The notes under the pieces are model-generated. The model had not been told where the DNA came from, did not search any database, and worked only from the letters and a program-made list of their open reading frames with translations. Shown piece after piece: positions 34,325 to 45,145 of a DNA stretch of 64,000 nucleotides (position 1 is its first letter; each line of letters starts with the position of its first letter). The translations under genes and the position numbers were made by a program. Origin of the DNA: Streptomyces sp. QL37 (GTDB lineage: Bacteria; Actinomycetota; Actinomycetes; Streptomycetales; Streptomycetaceae); NCBI RefSeq assembly GCF_002941025.1, contig NZ_PTJS01000001.1, forward strand, positions 2,604,001 through 2,668,000. Direction: 5' to 3'.

Positions 34325-35491
34325 GTGGAACGTCGGACCTTCTTGCGCACAGCGGTGATCGGCTCATCGGCGGCGGCCTTCGGCGGCACCCTGTGGCGGG
34401 GTGCCGCCTTCGCGGATCCGGCCCAGCCGGCCGCGGGCCCCTACGGTGCGCTGCAGGCGGCGAACAGCAACGGCATCCTGCTGCCGAGCGGCTTCACCAG
34501 CAGGATCATCGCCCGCTCCGGGCAGACCGTCCCGGGCACCTCGTACACCTGGCACAGCGCCCCCGACGGCGGTGCCACGTTCACCGACGGCAGCGGCTGG
34601 ATCTACGTCTCCAACGCGGAGGTGTCCGCGAGCAGCGGCGGCGGAGCGAGCGCGGTGCGCTTCAGCTCCTCCGGGACCGTCACCTCGGCGTACCGGATCC
34701 TGTCCGGCACGAACACCAACTGCGCGGGTGGCCGGACCCCGTGGAACACCTGGCTCTCCTGCGAGGAGGTCACCCGCGGCTCCGTGTACGAGACCGACCC
34801 GTGGGGGGTGAACGCCGCCGTGCAGCGCCCCGCCATGGGCCGTTTCAAGCACGAGGCCGCGGCCGCGGACCCCGACCACGGCTACGTCTACCTGACCGAG
34901 GACGAGACGGACGGCCGCTTCTACCGCTTCCGCCCCACCACCTGGGGAAACCTCTCTTCCGGCACGCTCCAGGTGCTGGTGGCGGGCACCGGAACCTCGG
35001 GCCCGGTGACCTGGACGACGGTTCCCGACCCGGACGGATCGCCCACCCAGACCCGCTACCAGGTCTCCGGCGCCAAGGTGTTCAACGGCGGCGAGGGCTG
35101 CTTCTACGCGGCGGGCACCTGCTGGTTCACCACCAAGGGCGACAACCGGGTGTGGGCGTACGACGCGAACGCCTCGTCCCTCTCGCTCGCCTACGACGAC
35201 TCGCTCGTCACGGGCGGCGGCGCCCCGCTGACCGGCGTCGACAACGTCACCCGGGCCGCCTCCGGTGACCTGTACGTCGCGGAGGACGGCGGGAACATGG
35301 AGATCTGCCTCATCACCCCGGACGACACGGTCGCCCCCTTCCTGCGGATCAGTGGCCAGTCGGGCTCGGAGATCACCGGTCCGGCCTTCTCCCCGGACGG
35401 CCGGCGGCTCTACTTCTCCTCGCAGCGCGGGACGAGCGGCAGCTCGTCCGGCGGCATCACCTACGAGGTCACGGGGCCGTTCCGCTCCTGA
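34325..35491 (+). CDS. Tat-exported PhoX-family (DUF839) protein
   Basis: This 388-residue protein starts at GTG 34325 behind GTGGAG. The N-terminus carries a Tat signal: ERRTFLRTAVIGSSAAAFGG followed by AFADPAQP. The rest is the DUF839/PhoX beta-propeller: GYVYLTEDETDGRFYRF (a hallmark), KHEAAAADPDHG, VFNGGEGCFYAAG, LYVAEDGGNMEICLI and FSPDGRRLYFSSQRG. PhoX enzymes are Ca/Fe-dependent secreted alkaline phosphatases; this short form may be a related propeller protein, so activity is uncertain. The candidate PHO box upstream agrees with phosphate regulation. Confidence 0.87.
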   Translation: MERRTFLRTAVIGSSAAAFGGTLWRGAAFADPAQPAAGPYGALQAANSNGILLPSGFTSRIIARSGQTVPGTSYTWHSAPDGGATFTDGSGWIYVSNAEVSASSGGGASAVRFSSSGTVTSAYRILSGTNTNCAGGRTPWNTWLSCEEVTRGSVYETDPWGVNAAVQRPAMGRFKHEAAAADPDHGYVYLTEDETDGRFYRFRPTTWGNLSSGTLQVLVAGTGTSGPVTWTTVPDPDGSPTQTRYQVSGAKVFNGGEGCFYAAGTCWFTTKGDNRVWAYDANASSLSLAYDDSLVTGGGAPLTGVDNVTRAASGDLYVAEDGGNMEICLITPDDTVAPFLRISGQSGSEITGPAFSPDGRRLYFSSQRGTSGSSSGGITYEVTGPFRS

Positions 35492-35549
35492 TCCACCCCG
35501 CACGGCAGCGGTCGCGGCGCCGGCTCCGCGGCCGCTGTCCGACCGGGTG

Positions 35550-35960
35550 TCAGGCCTGGCCCTCGACCGCCGCCGGGTCCATCCAGATGACCTCCCAGAT
35601 GTGGCCGTCCGGGTCCTGGAACGAGCGGCCGTACATGAAGCCCATGTCCTGGGTCTCGTTGGCGGGCGAGCCCCCTGCGGCGAGCGCGGCGTCGGCCATC
35701 TCGTCGACCTTCTCGCGGCTCTCCGCGCTCAGGGCGAGGAGGACCTCGGTCGTTCTCGACGCGTCGGCGATCTCCTTCTTGGTGAAGTCCTTGAAGCGGG
35801 GCTCGCTGATCAGCATGGCGAAGATCGTGTCGCTGATGACCAGACAGGCCGTCGACTCGTCGCTGAACTGCGGGTTGAAGCCGAAGCCGAGCTTCGAGAA
35901 GAAGTTCTTGGTCGTCCCGAGGTCCTTGACCGGCAGGTTCACGAAGATCATCTGAGGCAT
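35550..35960 (-). CDS. VOC-family (glyoxalase/bleomycin-resistance-like) protein
   Basis: This 136-residue protein starts at ATG 35960 (MPQMIFVNLPVKDL). It has two beta-alpha-beta modules of the vicinal-oxygen-chelate fold: MIFVNLPVKDLGTTKNFFSKLGF and GFMYGRSFQDPDGHIWEVIW. The C-terminal DPDGHIWE segment is the usual metal-end motif; the first metal His is not obvious. The substrate is unknown; such proteins are common in Streptomyces. It stands alone. Confidence 0.87.
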   Translation of the reverse strand: MPQMIFVNLPVKDLGTTKNFFSKLGFGFNPQFSDESTACLVISDTIFAMLISEPRFKDFTKKEIADASRTTEVLLALSAESREKVDEMADAALAAGGSPANETQDMGFMYGRSFQDPDGHIWEVIWMDPAAVEGQA

Positions 35961-36125
35961 GGTTCCCAACTCTTCCGTCCGGCACCCTGGGTGCTCCCGC
36001 GCGCTCGGTGCGAGCGCTTACGAGGGGTAGACGACGGCGGCGACCAGAACTCATCGCTCCGGACGCGGACAGTTCTCCGCGCGCCGTGGGCCCGCGCCCC
36101 GTAGGCCCATCCAGCGTCTCGGACC

Positions 36126-36597
36126 ATGAGCGGATCGACGGGCAGAAGAATCACCGAGAAGCTGTCGGACGACGCCCTGCGCGGGGCCACCGGCCGGGAC
36201 TGGGCGGGCTGGTTCGACGTACTCGACGCCTGGGACGCGACCCGGCGCGGCCACGCCGAGATCGCGGCGTTCCTCGGCACCGAACACAGGATGGGCGGCT
36301 GATACGCCCAGTCGGTCGCGGTCGGGTACGAGCAGTCACGCGGTCTGCGCCAGGTCGGGCAGTCCTCCACGGGCGACTGGAACACCTCGGGCAGCCGGAC
36401 GCTCGCGGCCGCTCCGGAGCGTGTCCGGGGACGCCGGCCGGCTCACGCTGTGGCTCCAGGAACTGCCGGACGGCCGTACGCGCCTCGGTGTGGGCCACGA
36501 GAAGCTGGCGGACGCGGAGGCGGTCGCCCGGTACAAGGCGTTCTGGAAGGAACGCCTTGCCGTGCTGAAGTCCCTGCTGGAGGACGGGCCCCGCTGA
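36126..36597 (+). pseudogene. Broken DUF4287/SRPBCC-type gene
   Basis: A frame from ATG 36126 begins SGSTGRRITEKLSDDALR and continues DWAGWFDVLDAWD...HAEIAAFLG, the DUF4287-like N-terminus. At 36302-36304 a TGA stands where the family has TGG (GGW then YAQSVAVGYEQSRGLRQ, which follows in the same frame). After LAAAPERV the reading frame fails; a different frame then gives GRLTLWLQELPDGR and ends AFWKERLAVLKSLLEDGPR with a stop at 36597. So there is a nonsense change and an internal deletion or frameshift. The middle of the domain appears to be missing. A complete paralogue is expected elsewhere. Confidence 0.75.
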
Positions 36598-36601
36598 CGG
36601 G

Positions 36602-37603
36602 TCAGGGCACGGCCAGCGGGGCTCCGCCCCTGAGCAGGGCTGAGCCCAGCGGGGTGAGGGTGTGCAGGACCGAGCTGCCGTGGCGCAGGGTGCGGACCAG
36701 GCCTGCCTCGCGCAGCACACAGGCGTGCTGGCTCGCCGAGGCCAGGGAGACCCCGGTCCTGCGGGCGAGTTCACTCGTCGTACAGCCGTTGCCTATGGAC
36801 CGCAGGACCGCCGAGCGGGTGTGGCCCACCAGCCGGCCGAGCCAGGGGCCGGGTTCGGCCGTGGCCGGGGCGCGGGGGTGGGTGACCGGGTAGACGAGGA
36901 CCGGCGGGAGGCACGGGTCGCGGTAGACGACGGGCGTGCCCCGGCAGAAGTACGACGGCTGGAGGAGCAGCCCCCGCCCGTCGAGGCGCAGTTCCCGGTC
37001 GACCGGGTAGTCCGCCTCCAGCACGGGGGCCCGCCAGCGGATCATCGGCGGCAGGGTGGCCAGGAGCTCGTCCGCGCCGCCGTCCAGCAGGGCACGGCCG
37101 CGGACGGCGCGGTCGGCCTCGACGCTCGCCCGGATGTGCGGCCAGTACGGCTCGACCGCGGCGCGGTGGTAGGCGCGCAGGGTGGAGATGAGCCGCCCCA
37201 GCGGCTCCGTCTGCCCCTCCGCCAGCGCCTCCGTCAGGGCGCCGCCGGACGGCCGTCGCGCGCGGGGGGCGTCCCCCGCCAGCAGTCCGACTTCCTCCCG
37301 GATACGGTCCGCCGGTGTGTCACGAAGGGCCTCCATCCCGGCGTCGAGTCCGAACGGCTCGGCACCTTCCCCGGAGGGCGTCAGGAAGTCGGGGAAATAG
37401 CCGCGGGGCGGAACGACGGCGGACAGCAGACGTGCTTCACCATTCAACCGGGTGCGGGATTCCTTCCGCCATTTCCCGAACACCGTGGACCCCCGCCGGT
37501 CTCTCAGCCGGTGAAAACTGAGAATGGTCTCCCACATCGCGTCCGGCCTCGTGGCCATCCGCACACGCGAAAGGTCCACCCCGGACACATGGATACGCAG
37601 CAC
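36602..37603 (-). CDS. ArsR-type winged-helix transcriptional regulator
   Basis: The start is GTG 37603 behind GGTGGGGG, giving 333 residues. A DUF5937-like N-terminal domain of about 240 residues (MWETILSFHRLRDRRG at the start) precedes a C-terminal ArsR/SmtB winged helix (about 260-330): SIGNGCTTSELARRTGVSLASASQHACVLREAGLV. No metal-binding ELCVCDL motif is present. The family is common in Streptomyces and regulates neighbouring or distant secondary genes. Its 3' end lies 4 bases from the end of the broken gene. Confidence 0.87.
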   Translation of the reverse strand: MLRIHVSGVDLSRVRMATRPDAMWETILSFHRLRDRRGSTVFGKWRKESRTRLNGEARLLSAVVPPRGYFPDFLTPSGEGAEPFGLDAGMEALRDTPADRIREEVGLLAGDAPRARRPSGGALTEALAEGQTEPLGRLISTLRAYHRAAVEPYWPHIRASVEADRAVRGRALLDGGADELLATLPPMIRWRAPVLEADYPVDRELRLDGRGLLLQPSYFCRGTPVVYRDPCLPPVLVYPVTHPRAPATAEPGPWLGRLVGHTRSAVLRSIGNGCTTSELARRTGVSLASASQHACVLREAGLVRTLRHGSSVLHTLTPLGSALLRGGAPLAVP

Positions 37604-37845
37604 CGATCCCCCACCTGTTGCACCCGCAATTGCCCCCACCGAAGCGTATGCACAGCGTCACAGGAGGTCACCACGGGGTTTCGGCCACAGTTGAAACGTC
37701 TCGCCCGTATCCCCGCCAGCCGAAAAGCTGTACGACGTCGGGTACGCATCCGGCGTCACCGAATGAGCGGGTGAGGGCCGTGGGGGGCTTCGCCTGTTCG
37801 GCGGCGGTGAGCGACGGTGCGGCTCCGTACCCGGCAGGGGTAAGC

Positions 37846-37883
37846 GGGTGCGGCCCGGGGGTGGGGATCCCCGGGCCGCACCC
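37846..37883. terminator. 15-pair GC hairpin
   Basis: GGGTGCGGCCCGGGG pairs fully with CCCCGGGCCGCACCC around an 8-base loop. It has no T tract on either side. It may end readthrough from ppdK or mark a small RNA. Confidence 0.5.
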
Positions 37884-37943
37884 GGACCGCGGGCCCCCGA
37901 TTTGCGCACCGGATAGTGAAAAGCCGACCGCATGGTCCGCTGT

Positions 37944-38003
37944 TCAAATGGTCCGTCGTCAATTGGTTCGGCGTTCATCGGTTCGCCATTCAATTGACGA
38001 AGC
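37944..38003. repeat. Four degenerate 15-base tandem repeats
   Basis: Units begin TCAAATGGTCCGTCG, TCAATTGGTTCGGCG, TTCATCGGTTCGCCA and TTCAATTGACGAAG. They share TCAATTGGTTCG-like cores and are AT-richer than their surroundings. They could be clustered binding sites. They directly precede the ppdK terminator stem. Confidence 0.45.
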
Positions 38004-38035
38004 GGCGGCACCCCCGCACAGGGTGCCGCCGCTTC
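37999..38035 (-). terminator. ppdK terminator
   Basis: GAAGCGGCGGCACCC pairs fully with GGGTGCCGCCGCTTC around a 7-base loop, 91 bases beyond the ppdK stop on its strand. Confidence 0.75.
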
Positions 38036-38126
38036 CGGGAAATCCGGTTTCCGCCGTGGGACCGATGAGGGTCTCCGTGGTCCGCCGGCGGTGTCCGGAG
38101 TCGTGGCGGTCGCCGGCCGCCAGGGC

Positions 38127-40838
<2,712 letters not shown>

Positions 40839-41070
40839 GGGTCTCGACTCCTCGAGGACGCGGTGGCTGCCCTGACGGCGAGGAACATACCCAGATCGAA
40901 GGTGTCTGGGTACGGCCACTTGCGCGTCATGAGGGCTCAACCACCCGTCCGCCAGCAGATCGAAAGTAACGCGCCGGTACATGGCGAAGAGGGAGTTTAT
41001 TCACCTCTTGAAGTCATCGGCACGATGAGTGCGCGAAACGGCGCGATTCGGTGACACAACGTAGGGGATG

Positions 41071-41086
41071 CTTTGATCGATCAAAG
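41071..41086. promoter_or_regulatory. Perfect 16-base palindrome before ppdK
   Basis: CTTTGATCGATCAAAG is an exact inverted repeat 233 bases upstream of the ppdK start codon. Its length and symmetry suggest a dimeric regulator. I cannot name the protein. Confidence 0.45.
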
Positions 41087-41144
41087 TAAACCCATCTGGC
41101 ACCCAGTGCCGCCATTTGAGAAGTACAGCGACCAGAAGAGCGCT

Positions 41145-41204
41145 CATCTGAGCCAATCACCCCTCAGGGGTGGCGAGAATCACGCCCCGGACCGCGCTCA
41201 GATG
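41145..41204. ncRNA. Possible structured RNA, three-way junction
   Basis: CATCTGAGC (41145-41153) pairs with GCTCAGATG (41196-41204). Inside it CACCCC/GGGGTG (41158-41163 with 41167-41172) and GGCG/CGCC (41172-41175 with 41183-41186) form two hairpins. More pairing follows downstream (CCCTCGC with GCGAGGG; GAGTC with GACTC). It matches no riboswitch class I know. Strand is unclear; on the minus strand it would be in a ppdK leader. Confidence 0.3.
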
Positions 41205-41350
41205 TCATCATCCGGACGCCCTCGCGCCAACAGATGGTCACTCGTGAGCCACGGAAGCGACACGGAGAGTCACTGAAGGACTCGGCAAGGAGAGCGGGCG
41301 CACACCACGGTCGCAAAAAGGCGAGGGAACGCACCGTATCCAAGCGGAAA

Positions 41351-41372
41351 AGCCCGCTCATGTGAGCGGGCT
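41351..41372 (-). terminator. dusB terminator
   Basis: AGCCCGCTCA-TG-TGAGCGGGCT is a 10-pair perfect stem 39 bases past the dusB stop; on the minus strand it is followed by TTTT. Confidence 0.85.
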
Positions 41373-41411
41373 CTTCGTGGGGCACCGGGTGCCCCGTCGC
41401 AGGGTCGTTGC

Positions 41412-42560
41412 TCAGCCGCCCGAGGTGTCCAGCTCCGCGTCGGCGCCCACGCCCGCGCAGTCGTACGGGTCCTTGAGCCAGCCGTCCGGCAGCGCCACCC
41501 GGTTGTTGCCGGACGTACGCCCTCGGGGGCCGTCCGCGCCGTCCGGCCAGGGCTGGTCCAGGTCGAGCTCCTGGAGCTGTCCGCCCAGCTCCTCCAGCGA
41601 CGAGGTGACCGCGAGCCTCCGGCGCATGTCCGAGCCGACCGCGAAGCCCTTGAGGTACCAGGCCACGTGCTTGCGGAAGTCGATCACACCCCGGCTCTCG
41701 TCACCGATCCACTCCCCCAGCAGCGTCGCGTGACGCAGCATGACGTCCGCGACCTGGCGCAGGGCGGGCGCCTGCCTCGTCCCCGTGCCCTCGAAGGCGC
41801 TGACCAGGTCGCCGAAGAGCCAGGGGCGCCCCAGGCAGCCACGGCCGACGACGACGCCGTCGCAGCCCGTCTCACGCATCATCCGCAGGGCGTCGTCGGC
41901 GCTCCAGATGTCGCCGTTGCCGAGGACGGGGATCTCGGGGACGTGCTCCTTGAGGCGCGCGATGGCGTCCCAGTCGGCCGTGCCGCCGTAGTGCTGGGCG
42001 GTGGTCCTGCCGTGCAGGGCGACGGCCGTGATGCCCTCCTCGACCGCGATGCGTCCCGCGTCGAGGTAGGTGGTGTGGTCGTCGTCGATGCCCTTGCGCA
42101 TCTTGATGGTGACCGGGAGGTCGCCCGCCTGCGCCACGGCCTCGCGCAGGATCGCGCGCAGCAGGGGCCGCTTGTACGGGAGCGCGGAGCCGCCGCCCTT
42201 GCGGGTGACCTTGGGGACGGGGCAGCCGAAGTTCAGGTCGATGTGGTCGGCGAGGTCCTCGTCGACGATCATGCGGACCGCCTTGCCGACGGTGACCGGG
42301 TCCACGCCGTACAGCTGGATCGAGCGCGGGGTCTCGCTCGCGTCGAAGTGGATGAGCTGCATGGTCTTCTCGTTGCGCTCGACCAGCGCCCGCGTGGTGA
42401 TCATCTCACTGACGAACAGCCCCTTGCCGCCCGAGAACTCGCGGCACAGGGTGCGGAAGGGCGCGTTGGTGATGCCGGCCATGGGGGCGAGCACGACCGG
42501 CGGCTGCACGGTGTGCGGGCCGATCCGGAGCAGCGGGAGGGCGGGGGCGAGCGTGGTCAT
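41412..42560 (-). CDS. dusB: tRNA-dihydrouridine synthase
   Basis: This 382-residue FMN TIM-barrel enzyme starts at ATG 42560. It carries VLAPMAGITNAPFR at the N-terminus, the catalytic Cys in LNFGCPVPKVTRKGGGS, GNGDIWSADDAL and GVVVGRGCLGRPWLF for FMN, and a C-terminal helical domain. It reduces uridine in the D-loop of tRNAs. It is the DusB/NifR3 type of bacteria. It stands alone, with its own terminator. Confidence 0.95.
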   Translation of the reverse strand: MTTLAPALPLLRIGPHTVQPPVVLAPMAGITNAPFRTLCREFSGGKGLFVSEMITTRALVERNEKTMQLIHFDASETPRSIQLYGVDPVTVGKAVRMIVDEDLADHIDLNFGCPVPKVTRKGGGSALPYKRPLLRAILREAVAQAGDLPVTIKMRKGIDDDHTTYLDAGRIAVEEGITAVALHGRTTAQHYGGTADWDAIARLKEHVPEIPVLGNGDIWSADDALRMMRETGCDGVVVGRGCLGRPWLFGDLVSAFEGTGTRQAPALRQVADVMLRHATLLGEWIGDESRGVIDFRKHVAWYLKGFAVGSDMRRRLAVTSSLEELGGQLQELDLDQPWPDGADGPRGRTSGNNRVALPDGWLKDPYDCAGVGADAELDTSGG

Positions 42561-42606
42561 GGCCCCATTGTCCCGTACGCGGAGCGCGGGGCGGATACCC
42601 GTCCGC

Positions 42607-43530
42607 TCAGGCCTCGGCGAGCGACCCCGCGAGGGCAGCCGCGAGCGGCTCCGGGTGGGGCTCGGCCCGGGGCTCCGCGAGGATCGTCTCCATCAGCCGC
42701 TCCACCCCGAGCCGCGACTGCTCGTCCGAGGGGACGTACGTCACCAGGCGCGGGCCCGCCGAGGGACCGAGCCACAGGTCGGTGTGGTCGAGCCTGAGCA
42801 GTCCCACCCGGGCGTTACGGAAGATCTTGGTGCGGTTCGAGGGTCCGACCACCTCGTGCCGGGCCCAGATCTCGCCGAACTCGGGCGAGACGGCCTCCAG
42901 CCGCCGCAGCAGCGCCTTCCAGGCGGGCTCGGCCAGGTGCTCCGCCATCGCCGCACGGAATTTGGCGGCCATCACCCGGTGCATGGCGGGCAGGTCGACG
43001 ACGGAGGCGCGCCAGTCCTCGTTGGTGTAGGCGAGCAGCAGGCAGTTGCGGTCCTCGGGGGCGACGGCGTCCAGGTCGCACAGGAGCCGGCCGTAGGTGC
43101 GGTTGTACGCGAGGATGTCGTACCGGCTGTTCTGGATGCAGGCCGGGAAGGGCTCCAGGCGCCTGAGCATCTCGTGGAAGGCCGGGGTGACCACGGGGCA
43201 GTCCGAGCCCGGCGCGGGGTCGACGGCCCCCGCGAGGGAGAAGAGGTGGGTGCGTTCGCTGCGGTCGAGCAGCAGGGCGCGGGCCAGGGAGTCGAGGACC
43301 TGCGGCGAGACCTGGATGTCGCGGGCCTGCTCCAGCCACGTGTACCAGGTGACGCCGACGGCCGAGAGCTGCGCGACCTCCTCGCGGCGCAGCCCGGGGG
43401 TCCGCCTGCGACGGCCGCGGGGCAGCCCCACCTGCTCGGGGGTGATCCGCTCACGACGGCTGCGGAGGAATCCGGCGAGCTCGTGCCGCCGGACGTCTGT
43501 CTCGGGTACCTCGGTCGCCGCGGTGGTCAT
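42607..43530 (-). CDS. XRE-family regulator with MmyB-like ligand domain
   Basis: This 307-residue protein starts at ATG 43530. An N-terminal helix-turn-helix (about 10-85: RRRRTPGLRREEVAQLSAVGVTWYTWLEQARDIQVSPQVLDSLA, the RREE and WLEQ motifs being typical) is followed by a PAS-like MmyB domain (about 110-260; YDILAYNRTYGRLL, LLAYTNEDW). It is divergent from an MFS exporter gene and probably represses it. The ligand is unknown. A similar pair is at 59697-62134. Confidence 0.9.
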   Translation of the reverse strand: MTTAATEVPETDVRRHELAGFLRSRRERITPEQVGLPRGRRRRTPGLRREEVAQLSAVGVTWYTWLEQARDIQVSPQVLDSLARALLLDRSERTHLFSLAGAVDPAPGSDCPVVTPAFHEMLRRLEPFPACIQNSRYDILAYNRTYGRLLCDLDAVAPEDRNCLLLAYTNEDWRASVVDLPAMHRVMAAKFRAAMAEHLAEPAWKALLRRLEAVSPEFGEIWARHEVVGPSNRTKIFRNARVGLLRLDHTDLWLGPSAGPRLVTYVPSDEQSRLGVERLMETILAEPRAEPHPEPLAAALAGSLAEA

Positions 43531-43575
43531 GCTCCCAGGGTGCCGAATGCCCGGACGTATTGCCAGGTGCTCCGT

Positions 43576-43601
43576 GTACCAGGATAAGGAGACTCTGGTA
43601 C
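43576..43601. promoter_or_regulatory. Operator-like inverted repeat between the XRE and MFS genes
   Basis: GTACCAG (43576-43582) and CTGGTAC (43595-43601) are exact inverse copies around a 12-base centre containing AGGATAAG, which reads TTATCCT on the regulator's strand (its probable -10). The site would therefore overlap the promoter of the regulator. A further CCAGG lies next to it. Confidence 0.5.
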
Positions 43602-43631
43602 CAGGCTGAGTACGGGTCCATCGTCGGTGGC

Positions 43632-45101
43632 GTGAGTGAATCATCTGTACTGACCAACGCATCCGCCACCCGCACCCCCGGGGCGCGGTTCGACCACCCC
43701 GCACCGGTGCTCGGCGGGCTCGGGCTGTTCACCGTGCTGCTCGGCGCGGCGCTCCCGCTGATCGACTTCTTCATCGTCAACGTCGCCCTGCCCACCATCG
43801 ACCACGACCTGGCCGCCGGCCCCGCCCTGCTGGAGCTGGTCGTCGCGGGCTACGGCCTCTCCTACGCCGTACTGCTCGTCCTCGGCGGGCGGCTCGGCGA
43901 CATGGCCGGACGGCGCAGGCTCTTCCTCATCGGGATGGCCGCCTTCGGTCTCACCTCCCTCGCCTGCGGACTGGCCCCGGACGCCTGGACCCTCGTGGGG
44001 GCACGGGTCGCACAGGGCGCCGCGGCGGCCCTGATGCTGCCGCAGGTGCTCGCCACCATCCAGTCGGGCACCACCGGCCACCACAGGGCGCGGGCCATGA
44101 GCCTGTACGGGGCGACCGCCGGGCTCTCCATGGTCGCCGGCCAGATCCTCGGCGGCGTCCTGGTCTCCGCCGCCCCGCTGTCCTCCGTCTTCGGGGAGAG
44201 CGCGGGCTGGCGGTCGGTGTTCCTGGTGAACGTCCCGGTGGCGGTGGTGGGGCTGTTCCTGGCCGCCCGCTCGGTGCCGGAGAGCCGCTCGGACCGGCCG
44301 GCCCCCGTCGACGTGCCGGGCACACTCCTGCTGGCCGTCTCCCTGGTGACGCTGCTGGCCCCGCTGACGGAGGGGCGGGCCGCGGGCTGGCCGCTCTGGA
44401 CCTGGGTCTCCCTCGGCCTCTTCCCGTTCGCCGCGGTGGCCTTCTACCGGGTGGAGCGGCGGGCCGACGCGCGGGGGCGGACACCGCTCGTGCCGCCGAG
44501 CCTGCTGCGGCTGGAGTCGCTGCGGCGCGGTCTGATCCTGGTGGTGCCGTTCTCGATCGGCTTCGGCGGCTTCATGTTCGTGATCGCGGTCGCCCTCCAG
44601 CAGGGCCTGGAGATGGGTCCGGCCGCGGCCGGGCTGTCCCTCGCGCCGATGGCCGCCGCCTTCTTCGCGGCCTCGCTGGCCGGCCCCCGGCTCGTACGGC
44701 GCTTCGGCAGCCGGGTCGTGACGGCCGGCGGGCTGATCCAGGGGGCGGGCGTCACGGTGCTGGCGCTGACCGTGTGGAGTTCCTGGCCAGGCCTCGGGCT
44801 GCTGGGCCTGCTGCCGGGCATGGCGATCTCGGGTCTGGGGCAGGGGCTGCAACTCCCCGTCCTCATCCGGATCGTGCTGTCCGACGTGCCGTCCGAGCGG
44901 GCGGGGGTGGGCGGCGGCGTGATGACCACCACCCAGCAGGCCGCCCTGGCGCTCGGGGTCGCCACCCTCGGGACGCTGTTCCTCGCGCTGGCACCCGGCT
45001 CCGGGATGCGGGACGCGCTGGTCGTGACGCTGCTGGTACAGCTGGCGGCCGTCGTCCTGACCACCCTGCTGAGCCTGCGGCTGCCCCGCACCGTGAGGTG
45101 A
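43632..45101 (+). CDS. MFS drug exporter (DHA2 type)
   Basis: This 489-residue membrane protein starts at GTG 43632 and has about 14 hydrophobic segments. The DHA2 motifs are present: DFFIVNVALPTI in helix 1, GGRLGDMAGRRRLF (motif A), ARVAQGAAAALMLPQ (motif B) and GLSMVAGQILGGVL (motif C). It would expel drugs or dyes by proton antiport. It is divergent from the XRE regulator, which probably senses the same compound. The 3' end is 44 bases from an IS30 element. Confidence 0.9.
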   Translation: MSESSVLTNASATRTPGARFDHPAPVLGGLGLFTVLLGAALPLIDFFIVNVALPTIDHDLAAGPALLELVVAGYGLSYAVLLVLGGRLGDMAGRRRLFLIGMAAFGLTSLACGLAPDAWTLVGARVAQGAAAALMLPQVLATIQSGTTGHHRARAMSLYGATAGLSMVAGQILGGVLVSAAPLSSVFGESAGWRSVFLVNVPVAVVGLFLAARSVPESRSDRPAPVDVPGTLLLAVSLVTLLAPLTEGRAAGWPLWTWVSLGLFPFAAVAFYRVERRADARGRTPLVPPSLLRLESLRRGLILVVPFSIGFGGFMFVIAVALQQGLEMGPAAAGLSLAPMAAAFFAASLAGPRLVRRFGSRVVTAGGLIQGAGVTVLALTVWSSWPGLGLLGLLPGMAISGLGQGLQLPVLIRIVLSDVPSERAGVGGGVMTTTQQAALALGVATLGTLFLALAPGSGMRDALVVTLLVQLAAVVLTTLLSLRLPRTVR

Positions 45102-45145
45102 GGGCGGACGGACACGGGCCCGGATCACCGAGGCTTGAGTTCTAG

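Larger units (their letters stand above)
37604..38126. other. 523-base intergenic stretch without a gene
   Basis: Between the ArsR-type regulator and ppdK, transcribed in the same direction, lie a 15-pair hairpin at 37846-37883, a degenerate 15-base repeat at 37944-38003 and the ppdK terminator at 37999-38035. No ORF I can support crosses this stretch. The regulator's promoter must lie near 37610-37700. Confidence 0.75.

Noticed and set aside
37944..38003. 15-base repeats as a CRISPR array
   Set aside because: Units are contiguous, degenerate and have no spacers; no cas genes are near.
41145..41204. The structured region as TPP, cobalamin, RNase P or SRP RNA
   Set aside because: The conserved core sequences of those RNAs are not present.
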